Assembly: GCA_900319715.1 (NCBI GenBank)
Contig: ONPM01000025.1
Coordinates: 1-46,776 of the forward strand
DNA from: an uncultured Prevotella sp.
Lineage (GTDB): Bacteria; Bacteroidota; Bacteroidia; Bacteroidales; Bacteroidaceae
Reading direction: 5' to 3'
DNA length: 46,776 nt
Made by a program: the position numbers and the translations under genes. The notes below the pieces were generated by a model. The model ran no database searches. It was not told the origin of the DNA and saw nothing but the letters and a program-made list of their open reading frames with translations. This document shows, piece by piece, positions 15,373 to 24,151 of the stretch; the first letter of the stretch is position 1, and each line of letters opens with the position of its first letter.

Positions 15373-17559
15373 TTATGCAAATGCGACAGTCAGACCAGCC
15401 ATGACGATAGAGACCATCGACATGAGTTTAATCAGAATGTTAAGTGACGGACCTGATGTGTCCTTGAATGGATCACCAACGGTATCGCCCACGATACAGG
15501 CCTTATGGGCAAACGAACCCTTTCCGCCAAAGTTGCCTTCCTCAATGTTCTTCTTGGCATTGTCCCAGGCGCCACCGGCATTGGCCATGAACACGGCCAG
15601 CGTAAAGCCACCGGCCAGACCTCCTACGAGCAGTCCAAGCACACCAGCCACGCCGAGAACAACCCCCACAATGATCGGAATGAGAATAGCGAGAACGGAG
15701 GGAACCACCATCTCATGCTGGGCAGCACGGGTGGAAATCTCCACACAACGGCCGTAGTCAGGTGTGCCGGTACCCTCAAGGATACCTGCGATCTCACGGA
15801 ACTGACGACGAACCTCTTGCACCATCTTCTCAGCAGCACGCCCCACAGCCTCCATCGTCATACCACAGAACAGGAAGGCAGCCATCGCGCCAATGAAGGC
15901 ACCGACAATCACCTTGGGGTTCATCAGGTTCACCTGGAAGTAGTTCATGAAGTCGGGAATGGTGGCATCGGTAGCATTGATCACGTCACCAGCCACATTT
16001 GTCAGCGTCTGACCAGCACGGGCCATCGCAATCTTAATCTCCTCGATATACGAAGCCAACAAGGCCAGGGCTGTAAGGGCAGCAGAGCCGATAGCAAAGC
16101 CCTTACCTGTAGCAGCCGTCGTATTGCCTAAGGCATCGAGGGCATCTGTACGATGACGGACTTCCTCACCCAACTGCGACATCTCAGCATTACCACCAGC
16201 ATTATCGGCAATAGGTCCGTAAGCATCAGTAGCCAAGGTGATTCCCAGTGTTGAGAGCATACCTACGGCTGCGATACCTATACCATAAAGACCATGTGAC
16301 AGGCTGGTCGCACTCATAGAGAGATCGAAGCCGTTGGCGCAGAGATAACTGAGCATGATGGCTACACCAATGGTAATGACAGGGATGCAAGTAGAAATCA
16401 TACCTGTACCAATACCTTTGATAATGACAGTAGCAGCGCCAGTCTGACCAGCCTCGGAGATTTTCTGGGTTGGTTTGTATGAATGAGAGGTATAATACTC
16501 GGTAGCCTGTCCGATAATGACACCTGCTGCCAGTCCGGAGATCACGGAGAAGGAGAGCCCCAGCCAGTTCTCAATACCCAGGAGATAGAGGATGGCGAAG
16601 GTTGCGATGGCTATCAGCACAGCACTGACATTGGTTCCCAGCGACAAGGAGCGGAGCAGGTCTTTCATCGTGGCTCCCTCCTTGGTACGGACGAGGAATA
16701 TGCCTAAAAGTGAGAGGAATACGCCAACGGCCGCAATCAGCATCGGGGCGATAACAGCCTTTAACTGTATATCAATTCCTGCGACGGCAAAGGCTGCAGC
16801 ACCGAGAGCGGCAGTAGAAAGAACAGAACCGCAATAACTCTCATAAAGGTCAGCACCCATACCTGCCACGTCACCCACATTATCACCTACGTTATCAGCG
16901 ATGGTAGCAGGGTTACGGGGGTCGTCCTCAGGGATGTCTGCCTCCACCTTGCCTACGATATCAGCACCTACATCGGCTGCTTTGGTATAGATACCACCGC
17001 CCACACGGGCAAACAGGGCCTGTGTAGAAGCACCCATGCCAAAGGTCAGCATCGTCGTAGTGATGGAGATCAGACCGTCGGGATCGAATTGGTTCAGTAC
17101 GACAAACCAGATGGCGATGTCGAGCAGACCGAGGCCTACTACCGTCAGTCCCATCACGGCACCGGAACGGAAAGCGATTTTCAGACCAGCATCCAGGCTC
17201 TCACGGGCAGCGTTAGCGGTACGTGCTGACGCATACGTGGCAGTCTTCATTCCGAAGAAACCTGCAAGTCCGGAGAAGAAACCTCCTGTCAGGAATGCAA
17301 ACGGCACCCATTGGTTCTGTACGCCCAATCCGTAAGCCATAAAGGCGAAAAGGGCGCAGAGCACCACAAAGACGATGAGAACGACCTTGTACTGCTGCTT
17401 AAGATAAGCCATAGCACCATTTCGCACATAGAGTGCAATCTCTTTCATACGAGGTGTTCCTTCATCTGAAGCCATCATCTGACGAAAGAAGAACCATGCC
17501 ATACCCAGTGCCACCAGCGATGCGATAGGCACAAGCCAAAATACTGTGGGAATAATCAT
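15373..17559 (-). CDS. hppA: membrane-bound ion-pumping pyrophosphatase
   Basis: 728 residues with about 16 membrane helices. The pyrophosphate-binding loop is GADIVGKVEADIPEDDPRNPATIADNVGDNVGDVAGMGADLYES, whose Asp/Lys residues match the family. The motif GNTTAATGKG has Ala where K+-independent members have Lys, so this is of the K+-dependent class. Such enzymes in Bacteroides are known to pump Na+, or Na+ and H+ together. It uses the energy of pyrophosphate hydrolysis to charge the inner membrane. It lies between the acidic-tailed protein (36 bases upstream) and the double PAP2 gene (25 bases downstream), all in one direction. Confidence 0.97.
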   Translation of the reverse strand: MIIPTVFWLVPIASLVALGMAWFFFRQMMASDEGTPRMKEIALYVRNGAMAYLKQQYKVVLIVFVVLCALFAFMAYGLGVQNQWVPFAFLTGGFFSGLAGFFGMKTATYASARTANAARESLDAGLKIAFRSGAVMGLTVVGLGLLDIAIWFVVLNQFDPDGLISITTTMLTFGMGASTQALFARVGGGIYTKAADVGADIVGKVEADIPEDDPRNPATIADNVGDNVGDVAGMGADLYESYCGSVLSTAALGAAAFAVAGIDIQLKAVIAPMLIAAVGVFLSLLGIFLVRTKEGATMKDLLRSLSLGTNVSAVLIAIATFAILYLLGIENWLGLSFSVISGLAAGVIIGQATEYYTSHSYKPTQKISEAGQTGAATVIIKGIGTGMISTCIPVITIGVAIMLSYLCANGFDLSMSATSLSHGLYGIGIAAVGMLSTLGITLATDAYGPIADNAGGNAEMSQLGEEVRHRTDALDALGNTTAATGKGFAIGSAALTALALLASYIEEIKIAMARAGQTLTNVAGDVINATDATIPDFMNYFQVNLMNPKVIVGAFIGAMAAFLFCGMTMEAVGRAAEKMVQEVRRQFREIAGILEGTGTPDYGRCVEISTRAAQHEMVVPSVLAILIPIIVGVVLGVAGVLGLLVGGLAGGFTLAVFMANAGGAWDNAKKNIEEGNFGGKGSFAHKACIVGDTVGDPFKDTSGPSLNILIKLMSMVSIVMAGLTVAFA

Positions 17560-17595
17560 TTGATCCAGGTTTTAGTGTTAATGTTATGTGATTAA

Positions 17596-18432
17596 TTATT
17601 CTTCTACAAAATCAATGAGGTTCGCGGCCTCGTCATCAGGGTCTTCGCTGCCAAGGTCCATCATGGTCGAGTAGTTGTCTTCGGTAATCTGGTCATCATC
17701 GGGATCAGAGACTTCCTCATCTTCCTCATCATGAGAAGTGTAGTCGTCAACTACCTCGAAGTCATCATCCTCATTCTCTTCGTCATCTCCTTCTTCATCA
17801 TCCGGCTTGTCAGAGAACTTCATGCGGATTTTCTCCTGCTCAGGCTTCAGTTTGGCGAAGATGGCTTCTACCCAGCCGCCCTTTTCTACCTCTAACACCT
17901 CATAGCCGTCTTCCACTTTCTTCTCATACATACCACCCTTCTTGTGAAGACGGTCTTTGGGAAGTGTCGTGGTTGAAATATCGAAGCCACTCAGGATGAT
18001 ATCCTGAATAGACTGCGACAATGAATCCCAGCCACCACCGAAATTGCGATCCAGCACCTCTATCAATTTGGCGGCAGAGATGTGACGGATGTTTTCGTAA
18101 GTCAGGTCAGTAACACGCATGATGGGCCTTTTCTTGATAGCCCATGCAAACTTCAGGTTCTCGTCAAACTTGATTTGAGCCACTTTATAACCACGCTTCT
18201 CATAACTCTTCTTCACGAGCATCACGTCATCCTTTATCTCGTCGATGAGGAAGGCGCTTTTGAAAATATCCAGATAGTGATTGATGTTCTCCTTGACTTC
18301 TGCATCCTTGCAGGCTGCTTCCCACATACGGAACACATCATTCTCCTGAATATCCCATACACTACTTTTCGTGACTGCCTTAATAGAAAGTGAAGGATTA
18401 CTTTCCGGCTGTTGTTGCTTTGTTCTTGCCAT
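17596..18432 (-). CDS. conserved-looking hypothetical protein with acidic tail
   Basis: About 278 residues. Residues 10-200 look globular with a regular mix of helices (for example MWEAACKDAEVKENINHYLDIF). The last ~65 residues are very acidic (runs of D and E, e.g. DDEEGDDEENEDDDFEVVDD). No signal peptide or membrane helix, so it is probably cytoplasmic. I do not recognise the family. The start is set at ATG 18432, because the frame's earlier TTG lies within the promoter TACATTTGC (18453-18461). It is first in the operon with hppA, the double PAP2 gene and the M15 gene; that placement may be only historical. Confidence 0.8.
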   Translation of the reverse strand: MARTKQQQPESNPSLSIKAVTKSSVWDIQENDVFRMWEAACKDAEVKENINHYLDIFKSAFLIDEIKDDVMLVKKSYEKRGYKVAQIKFDENLKFAWAIKKRPIMRVTDLTYENIRHISAAKLIEVLDRNFGGGWDSLSQSIQDIILSGFDISTTTLPKDRLHKKGGMYEKKVEDGYEVLEVEKGGWVEAIFAKLKPEQEKIRMKFSDKPDDEEGDDEENEDDDFEVVDDYTSHDEEDEEVSDPDDDQITEDNYSTMMDLGSEDPDDEAANLIDFVEE

Positions 18433-18452
18433 ATATATTCTCGTTTTTTTCT

Positions 18453-18461
18453 GCAAATGTA
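18453..18461 (-). promoter_or_regulatory. promoter of the hppA operon
   Basis: TACATTTGC on the minus strand, 20 bases before ATG 18432. Confidence 0.6.
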
Positions 18462-18524
18462 TATACTTTATTTTTTATTAGCAAGTTTTTTGATGATATT
18501 TTTTGTGATTTTCACATTTTAAAG

Positions 18525-18533
18525 TAACTTTGC
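18525..18533 (+). promoter_or_regulatory. rarA promoter, almost leaderless
   Basis: TAACTTTGC followed by 9 bases and the rarA ATG at 18543. The predicted leader is only a few bases. Confidence 0.65.
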
Positions 18534-18542
18534 AGGCAAAAT

Positions 18543-19817
18543 ATGGCACAACCACTGGCTGAAAGACTGCGTCCTCGCACTTTAGATGACTATATCGGAC
18601 AACAACATTTAGTGGGCGAGGGAGCCGTTCTGCGGAAAATGATCGAAGCAGGACGCATCTCTTCTTTTATCCTCTGGGGACCTCCTGGCGTGGGTAAGAC
18701 GACACTTGCCCAGATTATCGCCCATAAGTTGGAAACGCCTTTCTATACCCTGTCGGCCGTCACAAGTGGTGTCAAGGATGTCAGGGATGTCATTGAGAAG
18801 GCACAGAAAGGACGTTTCTTCAATGAAGCCTCGCCCATTCTCTTCATCGATGAGATACATCGTTTCTCCAAGTCTCAGCAAGACTCTCTTTTGGGAGCCG
18901 TAGAGAAGGGTGTTGTGACTTTGATAGGTGCCACAACGGAGAATCCCTCGTTTGAGGTAATCCGTCCTCTCTTGTCCAGATGTCAGTTGTACATACTGAA
19001 GTCTCTGGAGAAAGAAGACCTTCTGAAACTACTCGACAGAGCCATCCATACAGATACGATTCTAAAAGAAAAGAATATCGAGTTAAGGGAGACGGATGCC
19101 ATACTGAGATACAGCGGAGGCGACGCCCGTAAGTTGCTGAATATCTTAGAATTAGTCGTAGAATCTGAATCATCGGATGAAGTAGTTGTCACAGATGATA
19201 TTGTCGTCAGGCGTCTGCAACAGAATCCCTTAGCCTATGACAAGGATGGCGAGATGCACTATGACATTATCTCCGCCTTTATCAAGAGTATCCGGGGGTC
19301 TGATCCCGATGCGGCCCTTTATTGGCTTGCCAGGATGATAGAGGGTGGGGAAGACCCGCAGTTTATCGCCCGACGACTGGTTATCAGTGCTGCTGAAGAT
19401 ATCGGACTGGCGAATCCCAATGCCCTTTTGCTCGCCAATGCGGCCTTCGATGCCGTCATGAAGATTGGGTGGCCCGAGGGAAGGATACCACTGGCAGAGG
19501 CAACGGTCTATCTGGCCACATCACCCAAGAGTAACAGTGCCTATTTAGGTGTGGATGCAGCCTTGGAACTGGTGAAGAAGACAGGGAACCAACCTGTGCC
19601 GCTGCCCATCCGTAATGCCCCCACACAGTTGATGAAGGATCTGGGCTATCATGATGGATATAAGTATCCCCATGACTATCCTGGTCATTTCACGCCCCAG
19701 CAATACATGCCCGATACGCTGATCAATGAACGGCTTTGGCACGGACAGCACAACCCTGCTGAGGAGAAGATGTACCAGCGGATGGTCAACTATTGGGGGA
19801 AGAGATTTGAAGATTGA
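18543..19817 (+). CDS. rarA: replication-associated recombination protein A (AAA+ ATPase)
   Basis: 424 residues. N-terminal MAQPLAERLRPRTLDDYIGQQHLVG is typical of the family. Walker A is GPPGVGKTT, Walker B ILFIDEIHRFSKSQQD, and sensor 1 LIGATTENPSFEV. The C-terminal tetramerisation part carries KSIRGSDPDAALYWLARMIEGGEDP and RRLVISAAEDIGLANP. RarA (also called MgsA) acts at stalled replication forks with SSB. It starts a plus-strand group with the channel gene and dnaB. Confidence 0.96.
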   Translation: MAQPLAERLRPRTLDDYIGQQHLVGEGAVLRKMIEAGRISSFILWGPPGVGKTTLAQIIAHKLETPFYTLSAVTSGVKDVRDVIEKAQKGRFFNEASPILFIDEIHRFSKSQQDSLLGAVEKGVVTLIGATTENPSFEVIRPLLSRCQLYILKSLEKEDLLKLLDRAIHTDTILKEKNIELRETDAILRYSGGDARKLLNILELVVESESSDEVVVTDDIVVRRLQQNPLAYDKDGEMHYDIISAFIKSIRGSDPDAALYWLARMIEGGEDPQFIARRLVISAAEDIGLANPNALLLANAAFDAVMKIGWPEGRIPLAEATVYLATSPKSNSAYLGVDAALELVKKTGNQPVPLPIRNAPTQLMKDLGYHDGYKYPHDYPGHFTPQQYMPDTLINERLWHGQHNPAEEKMYQRMVNYWGKRFED

Positions 19818-19830
19818 AGGGAGAAGCGTG

Positions 19831-20451
19831 ATGGATCAGGAACTGATTATCAGAATCATAGAGTTATTGGGTACATTTGCGTTTGCCATCTCAGGCATCC
19901 GCCATGCCGCTGCCAAGCATTTCGACTGGTTTGGTGGGTATGTCTGTGGCGTGGCGGTGGCCATTGGGGGTGGAACCATACGCGACGTGATGCTCGGTTC
20001 GATTCCCTTTTGGATGACTACACCTATTTATTTAATATGTACAGGCGTGGCTTTGCTGACGGTGGTCTTTTTCGGCAAGTGGATGGAACCACTGAAGAAT
20101 GCCTGGTTTGTGTTCGACACGTTAGGACTGGCCTTGTTCACCATTGCCGGCATCCAGAAGAGCCTTTCCCTGGGACAGCCTTTCTGGGTGGCCATCATCA
20201 TGGGCTGCATCACAGGCTCGGCTGGTGGCGTCATCCGCGATATCCTTCTGAACAACGAACCCGTTATTTTCCATAAGGAGATATATGCTATGGCCTGCGT
20301 GTTGGGCGGCCTGGTCTATTGGGCCTTGGCCGCATTGGGACTCTCTACTGAGTTGAGTGCCATCAGCAGTTTCTTCGTTACATGCCTCATCCGTTTCCTG
20401 GCCGTCCGATATCATATCTCCCTCCCGACCCTGAAAGGTGAAAATGAATAG
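19831..20451 (+). CDS. YicG/UPF0126 family, TRIC-type cation channel
   Basis: 206 residues. Seven membrane helices in two homologous halves, each with the family's glycine-rich motif: VAIGGGTIRDVMLG in the first and GSAGGVIRDILL in the second. The bacterial members of this family are related to TRIC cation channels; the older annotation is glycine transporter. The frame is open upstream into the rarA 3' end, but ATG 19831 follows a good purine-rich ribosome site (GAAGGGAGAAG) and lies 13 bases after the rarA stop. Confidence 0.9.
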   Translation: MDQELIIRIIELLGTFAFAISGIRHAAAKHFDWFGGYVCGVAVAIGGGTIRDVMLGSIPFWMTTPIYLICTGVALLTVVFFGKWMEPLKNAWFVFDTLGLALFTIAGIQKSLSLGQPFWVAIIMGCITGSAGGVIRDILLNNEPVIFHKEIYAMACVLGGLVYWALAALGLSTELSAISSFFVTCLIRFLAVRYHISLPTLKGENE

Positions 20452-20478
20452 AAACAAACATTTAATATAGATTTCATC

Positions 20479-21918
20479 ATGCCCGAACAAGAGAATAACA
20501 ATCGAAAGAGACAACGTCGTCAGATGCCGTTAGACCCCACCTATGGCCATCTGCCACCACAGGCGCTGGAGGTAGAGGATGCCGTCCTGGGTGCCCTGAT
20601 GATTGATAAGGATGCCTATGCCATTGTCTGTGAGTTGTTGCATCCGGAGAGTTTCTATGATCCCCGTCATCAGATGATCTATACAGCCATCCGTGACCTG
20701 AACATGGACGAACGCCCCGTAGACGTGCTGACGGTCACGGAACAACTGGCTAAATCTGGCAATCTGGAGGAAGTCGGCGGCCCTGGCTATGTGGCCGAAC
20801 TGAGTTCAAAGGTGGCTTCTTCAGCCAATATCGAGTACCACGCCCAGATCATAGCCCAGAAGTCCCTGGCCCGACAACTCATTTCCTTTGCGAGTGTCAT
20901 TCAGACGAAAGCCTTTGACGAGACCGTTGATGTCGAGGAATTGATGCAGGAGGCTGAAGGTTCGCTGTTCGAACTGTCACAGCGGAACATGAAGAAGGAC
21001 TACACCCAGATCAATCCTGTCATCGATCAGGCCCTGAAGGTCATTCAGGCTGCCGCTGCCAATACCGACGGACTGACGGGTATCTCTACCGGCTATTACA
21101 AACTCGACGACATGACGAGCGGCTGGCAGAATTCCGACCTCGTCATCATCGCCGGACGACCCGCCATGGGTAAGACCTCTTTTGCCCTGTCGATGGCCAA
21201 GAATATTGCCGCAGACTCTCATGTGCCGATGGCCTTCTTCTCATTGGAAATGTCGAATGTGCAGTTGGTAAACCGTCTGATCTCCAATGTCTGTGAAATC
21301 CAGGGTTCGAAAATCCTCAACGGTCAACTGCAGCGCGATGAGTGGGACAGGCTCGACAAGCACATCAACAATCTGCTGGGTGCCCCCCTATACGTTGACG
21401 ACACCCCAGGTCTCTCGGTCTTCGAACTGAGAACGAAGGCGCGCAGGCTGGTCCGTGAGCATGGTGTCAAATTGATCATGATCGACTATCTGCAACTGAT
21501 GAATGCCAATGGCATGCGTTTCAGCAGCCGTCAGGAAGAGGTGTCTACCATCTCGCGCTCGCTGAAGGGACTGGCCAAGGAACTTGACATCCCCATCCTC
21601 GCCCTGAGCCAGTTGAACCGTGGTGTAGAGAGCCGTGAAGGTCTTGACGGCAAGCGCCCGCAACTGTCAGACCTGCGTGAGTCCGGAGCCATCGAGCAGG
21701 ATGCGGATATGGTGATCTTCGTTCACCGTCCTGAGTACTACCACATCTATCAGGATGAAGCAGGCCACGACCTGCGTGGCATGGCACAGATCATCATCGC
21801 CAAGCACCGTAAAGGTGCCACCGGCGATGTGCTGCTCACCTTCCGTGGCGAATACACGCGATTTGAGAATCCTGAGGATCGCAGCCTCGGCAATCGGCCT
21901 CCTATGGATGGCGGTTGA
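20479..21918 (+). CDS. dnaB: replicative DNA helicase
   Basis: 479 residues. The N-terminal domain (LPPQALEVEDAVLGALMIDKDAY) is followed by a linker and the RecA-type helicase domain from about residue 180. Walker A is AGRPAMGKTSFALSMA, the Walker B region KLIMIDYLQLM, and the later motifs LSQLNRGVE, LRESGAIEQDADMVIFVHRPEYY and KHRKGATGD are all intact. No intein interrupts the gene. It unwinds DNA at the replication fork as a hexamer. The start follows the channel gene by 27 bases. About 510 bases of repeat locus B follow the stop. Confidence 0.97.
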   Translation: MPEQENNNRKRQRRQMPLDPTYGHLPPQALEVEDAVLGALMIDKDAYAIVCELLHPESFYDPRHQMIYTAIRDLNMDERPVDVLTVTEQLAKSGNLEEVGGPGYVAELSSKVASSANIEYHAQIIAQKSLARQLISFASVIQTKAFDETVDVEELMQEAEGSLFELSQRNMKKDYTQINPVIDQALKVIQAAAANTDGLTGISTGYYKLDDMTSGWQNSDLVIIAGRPAMGKTSFALSMAKNIAADSHVPMAFFSLEMSNVQLVNRLISNVCEIQGSKILNGQLQRDEWDRLDKHINNLLGAPLYVDDTPGLSVFELRTKARRLVREHGVKLIMIDYLQLMNANGMRFSSRQEEVSTISRSLKGLAKELDIPILALSQLNRGVESREGLDGKRPQLSDLRESGAIEQDADMVIFVHRPEYYHIYQDEAGHDLRGMAQIIIAKHRKGATGDVLLTFRGEYTRFENPEDRSLGNRPPMDGG

Positions 21919-21970
21919 TATGACGGATTGCTATCTATGAGTTTGCAAAATCGGGGGTGCGTTTGTAACG

Positions 21971-22086
21971 ATGCCTTCCACGGTTCATGCTAATGCCTAC
22001 TATGGCTCGTGCTGATGCCTACTACGAGTGATAGTAGGCATTACTATACCCCTATGGAGCCTATCAGCACGAGGCGTAGAAGGCAT
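21971..22086. repeat. locus B: array of 22-bp-spaced ATGCCT/AGGCAT boxes
   Basis: ATGCCT boxes start at 21971, 21993 and 22015 (22 bp apart). Inverted AGGCAT boxes end at 22041 and 22086 (45 bp apart, the space of two units, with a decayed box between). The turn at 22015-22041 is a hairpin of 10 bp with a 7-base loop. The whole array is nearly identical to the reverse complement of locus C (44278-44393). The upstream flank TTTGCAAAAT...TTTGTAACGATGCC also matches the inverse of the end of locus A. No protein frame of note crosses it. Confidence 0.82.
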
Positions 22087-22206
22087 TTCCTACTTTCTTA
22101 CTATCTTCCACCGCCGTATCATAATCTGATGATGGTACCGGGCTTGACAACGAGGTCGAGCAACAAGGTGTCCGCAGGGTGTCCAGACATCTTTTCTGCT
22201 AAAAAA

Positions 22207-22391
22207 TGACAAATATGACAAATGACAATTGTCATTTCCGCCCACACACCTCTCGGCAAAAACTCTGTTTTAATTCATTATTATATATAATATATATATT
22301 ATATATAATAATGACTAAATTTTTATATTTTCATCTTCCATTCCTCCCCAAAATCTGACACTGTCATTTGTCATATTTGTCATATTTGTCA
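22207..22391. repeat. locus B: inverted iteron cassette with 38-bp AT palindrome
   Basis: The left arm (22207-22227) is three TGACAAA/TGACA units, and the right arm (22362-22391) holds the inverse, four TGTCA units. Centred between them is a perfect 38-bp palindrome at 22276-22313 made of A and T except for its two ends. The layout matches loci A and C. The unit TGACAAA has no resemblance to the units there (GTTGCAG and GTTCCAGTT). It lies between the 3' ends of dnaB and the protease/TPR gene. Confidence 0.82.
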
Positions 22392-22431
22392 TCCTCGACC
22401 ATACATGGCGCCATAATCCCATCGGCTTTGA

Positions 22432-24129
22432 TTATTTGTATTTCTCTATCAGCCCGTCTGCCTGTGGATCGCCCATTTCCTTGGCTTTCCTGAGATTGTC
22501 AAGACCTTGTTGCTTGTTGCCTTTCATACACTGGGCCAAGCCGAGGAACAGATAGCCGTCGCTATTGTTGGGGTCGACAGCAATACATTCTTTGGAGGTG
22601 GCTTCGGCATCGTCCAGGAGTCCGACCCGCACTTCCAATGAGGCTTTCTCTGCATAGTAAAGCGTCTCTTGCGGATTGATCTGAATGGCCTGCTTAATGT
22701 CATTGAGAGCCTGCTGATAGAGCCGGGCCTGTATGTCTGTCTGATGGCGGATATAATAGAAACTGTCGTTGATGTTCGCACTCATCAGTTTCTCGTATTC
22801 ATTCATGTCAGAGAGAGCATCACGGTATTTGCCGGCGTCACGTTTCGCCTCGGCTCGTGCCCACAGGTATGGGGCTGCATCTTTCAAGTAGGGCTTGGAG
22901 AAGGTGTTCACGCAACTGTCCAGGAGCGAGAGCATGGCGGTCGTGTCACGCATCAGGGCCTTGCATCGGGAGGCTCCATAGAACAGTTCCGCATTGCGCA
23001 AAGGGGTGTTCGTCAACTGCATGAAGATGTCGTATGCCCCTTCATACTGTTTCTGGGCGAAGAGGATATTGGCCTCAAGTTGCTGATAGGTCGCCTGGGG
23101 ATTGATGGTGATGGCCTCACGCACTTCCGAGAGTGCCTTGTCTAAACTCCATGCCTCGAAGGGTACGCCGGGCTGATAGACTTCCTTATTGTAGATCAGA
23201 CGGGCGAGGTTGAAGTGTGATTCGTCTTTGGGAGAAGCCACCCGGATGGCTTCCGCCATATTCCGGTCGGCTAAGGCAAAGTCTCCGTTGTTGGCCGCCA
23301 ACTGTGCCTTGTAGGTATAGCCGTCTGGCGCTGAAGGGAACTTGCTGATCATGTCGTCGATCAGTTCGGCATAGGCCAGAGAGTCGTTCCTTGAACTGGC
23401 AAGATAGATGGCGATGTTGGCCTCTTTCAGGTCATCTGGCAACTCCTTCTTGATCTGGGTTTGTTGGAAGATAGGGTCGTTCATGCTGAATCCCGTCATC
23501 CTCAAGGAGTCGGCGAAGACTGCGCTGATAGCATAACTGAGAGAGTCCATGGCATTGGCCGATGGCTGTATCAGGCCGACGACTTCCCCTTCATCATTCA
23601 GGAGGGGACAACTCTCGGTATGCTGTGGAGAGGTGAGCGCAACTGTATAGTAGGCATAGTTGTCCATAAACAGTTCTGCCTTCCTGACCGGGCCGCTTAA
23701 TACCTGTTTGGTTTCATGATAGGGGAGGAGCCATACCATGCTGCCTTCCGACATGGTGGTGGTGCATATCGGTAACGGCTGTGACTTGTTGTTATCGACA
23801 CGGAAACGGGCGACATCGTAGATATCGTTGGCACCAAGAATACTGACGACGGCCGTCTCTTTCCCCTGGGCATCGATGATGATGGCCTTGGAAGCGCCCT
23901 TGAAAGGCGAGAAACTGCTGACAGCCTCACCGTTGGAACCCGTAAAGAAGCCATTACTGCTGGCAATCAGCGAACCGTCTGCCGCAAAGGTCTTCAAGGT
24001 GAACACAGACTTGGTTGCCTTTTTCACCCAGGATGGCTGGGCATGTGTGGGTGAAAGAGTAAAAAGGTGGAAGAGCAGAACGCCTGTCAACACAACCTTA
24101 ACCTTTATGGTATTTGTTATCCTATTCAT
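22432..24129 (-). CDS. secreted protein: degenerate trypsin-like domain plus TPR repeats
   Basis: About 565 residues from ATG 24129 (a TTG six codons earlier is possible). Signal peptide ends HLFTLSPTHAQ. Residues 15-215 resemble a trypsin-like (Do/HtrA-type) domain: SNGFFTGSNGEAVSS, then YDVARFRVD in the Asp position, and TESCPLLNDEGEVVGLIQP in the place of GNSGGPLxNxxGxVVGI. Where active enzymes have TNHHVV, no His is found, so it is probably not an active protease of that kind. From about 235 to the end are TPR repeats (for example ALNDIKQAIQINPQETLYYAEKASLEVRVG). It follows recN by 22 bases. Confidence 0.8.
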   Translation of the reverse strand: MNRITNTIKVKVVLTGVLLFHLFTLSPTHAQPSWVKKATKSVFTLKTFAADGSLIASSNGFFTGSNGEAVSSFSPFKGASKAIIIDAQGKETAVVSILGANDIYDVARFRVDNNKSQPLPICTTTMSEGSMVWLLPYHETKQVLSGPVRKAELFMDNYAYYTVALTSPQHTESCPLLNDEGEVVGLIQPSANAMDSLSYAISAVFADSLRMTGFSMNDPIFQQTQIKKELPDDLKEANIAIYLASSRNDSLAYAELIDDMISKFPSAPDGYTYKAQLAANNGDFALADRNMAEAIRVASPKDESHFNLARLIYNKEVYQPGVPFEAWSLDKALSEVREAITINPQATYQQLEANILFAQKQYEGAYDIFMQLTNTPLRNAELFYGASRCKALMRDTTAMLSLLDSCVNTFSKPYLKDAAPYLWARAEAKRDAGKYRDALSDMNEYEKLMSANINDSFYYIRHQTDIQARLYQQALNDIKQAIQINPQETLYYAEKASLEVRVGLLDDAEATSKECIAVDPNNSDGYLFLGLAQCMKGNKQQGLDNLRKAKEMGDPQADGLIEKYK

Positions 24130-24151
24130 GATTTTTCTATTCTGCAATGAT

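Noticed and set aside
20479..21918. Intein in dnaB
   Set aside because: All helicase motifs are continuous and the length of 479 is normal.
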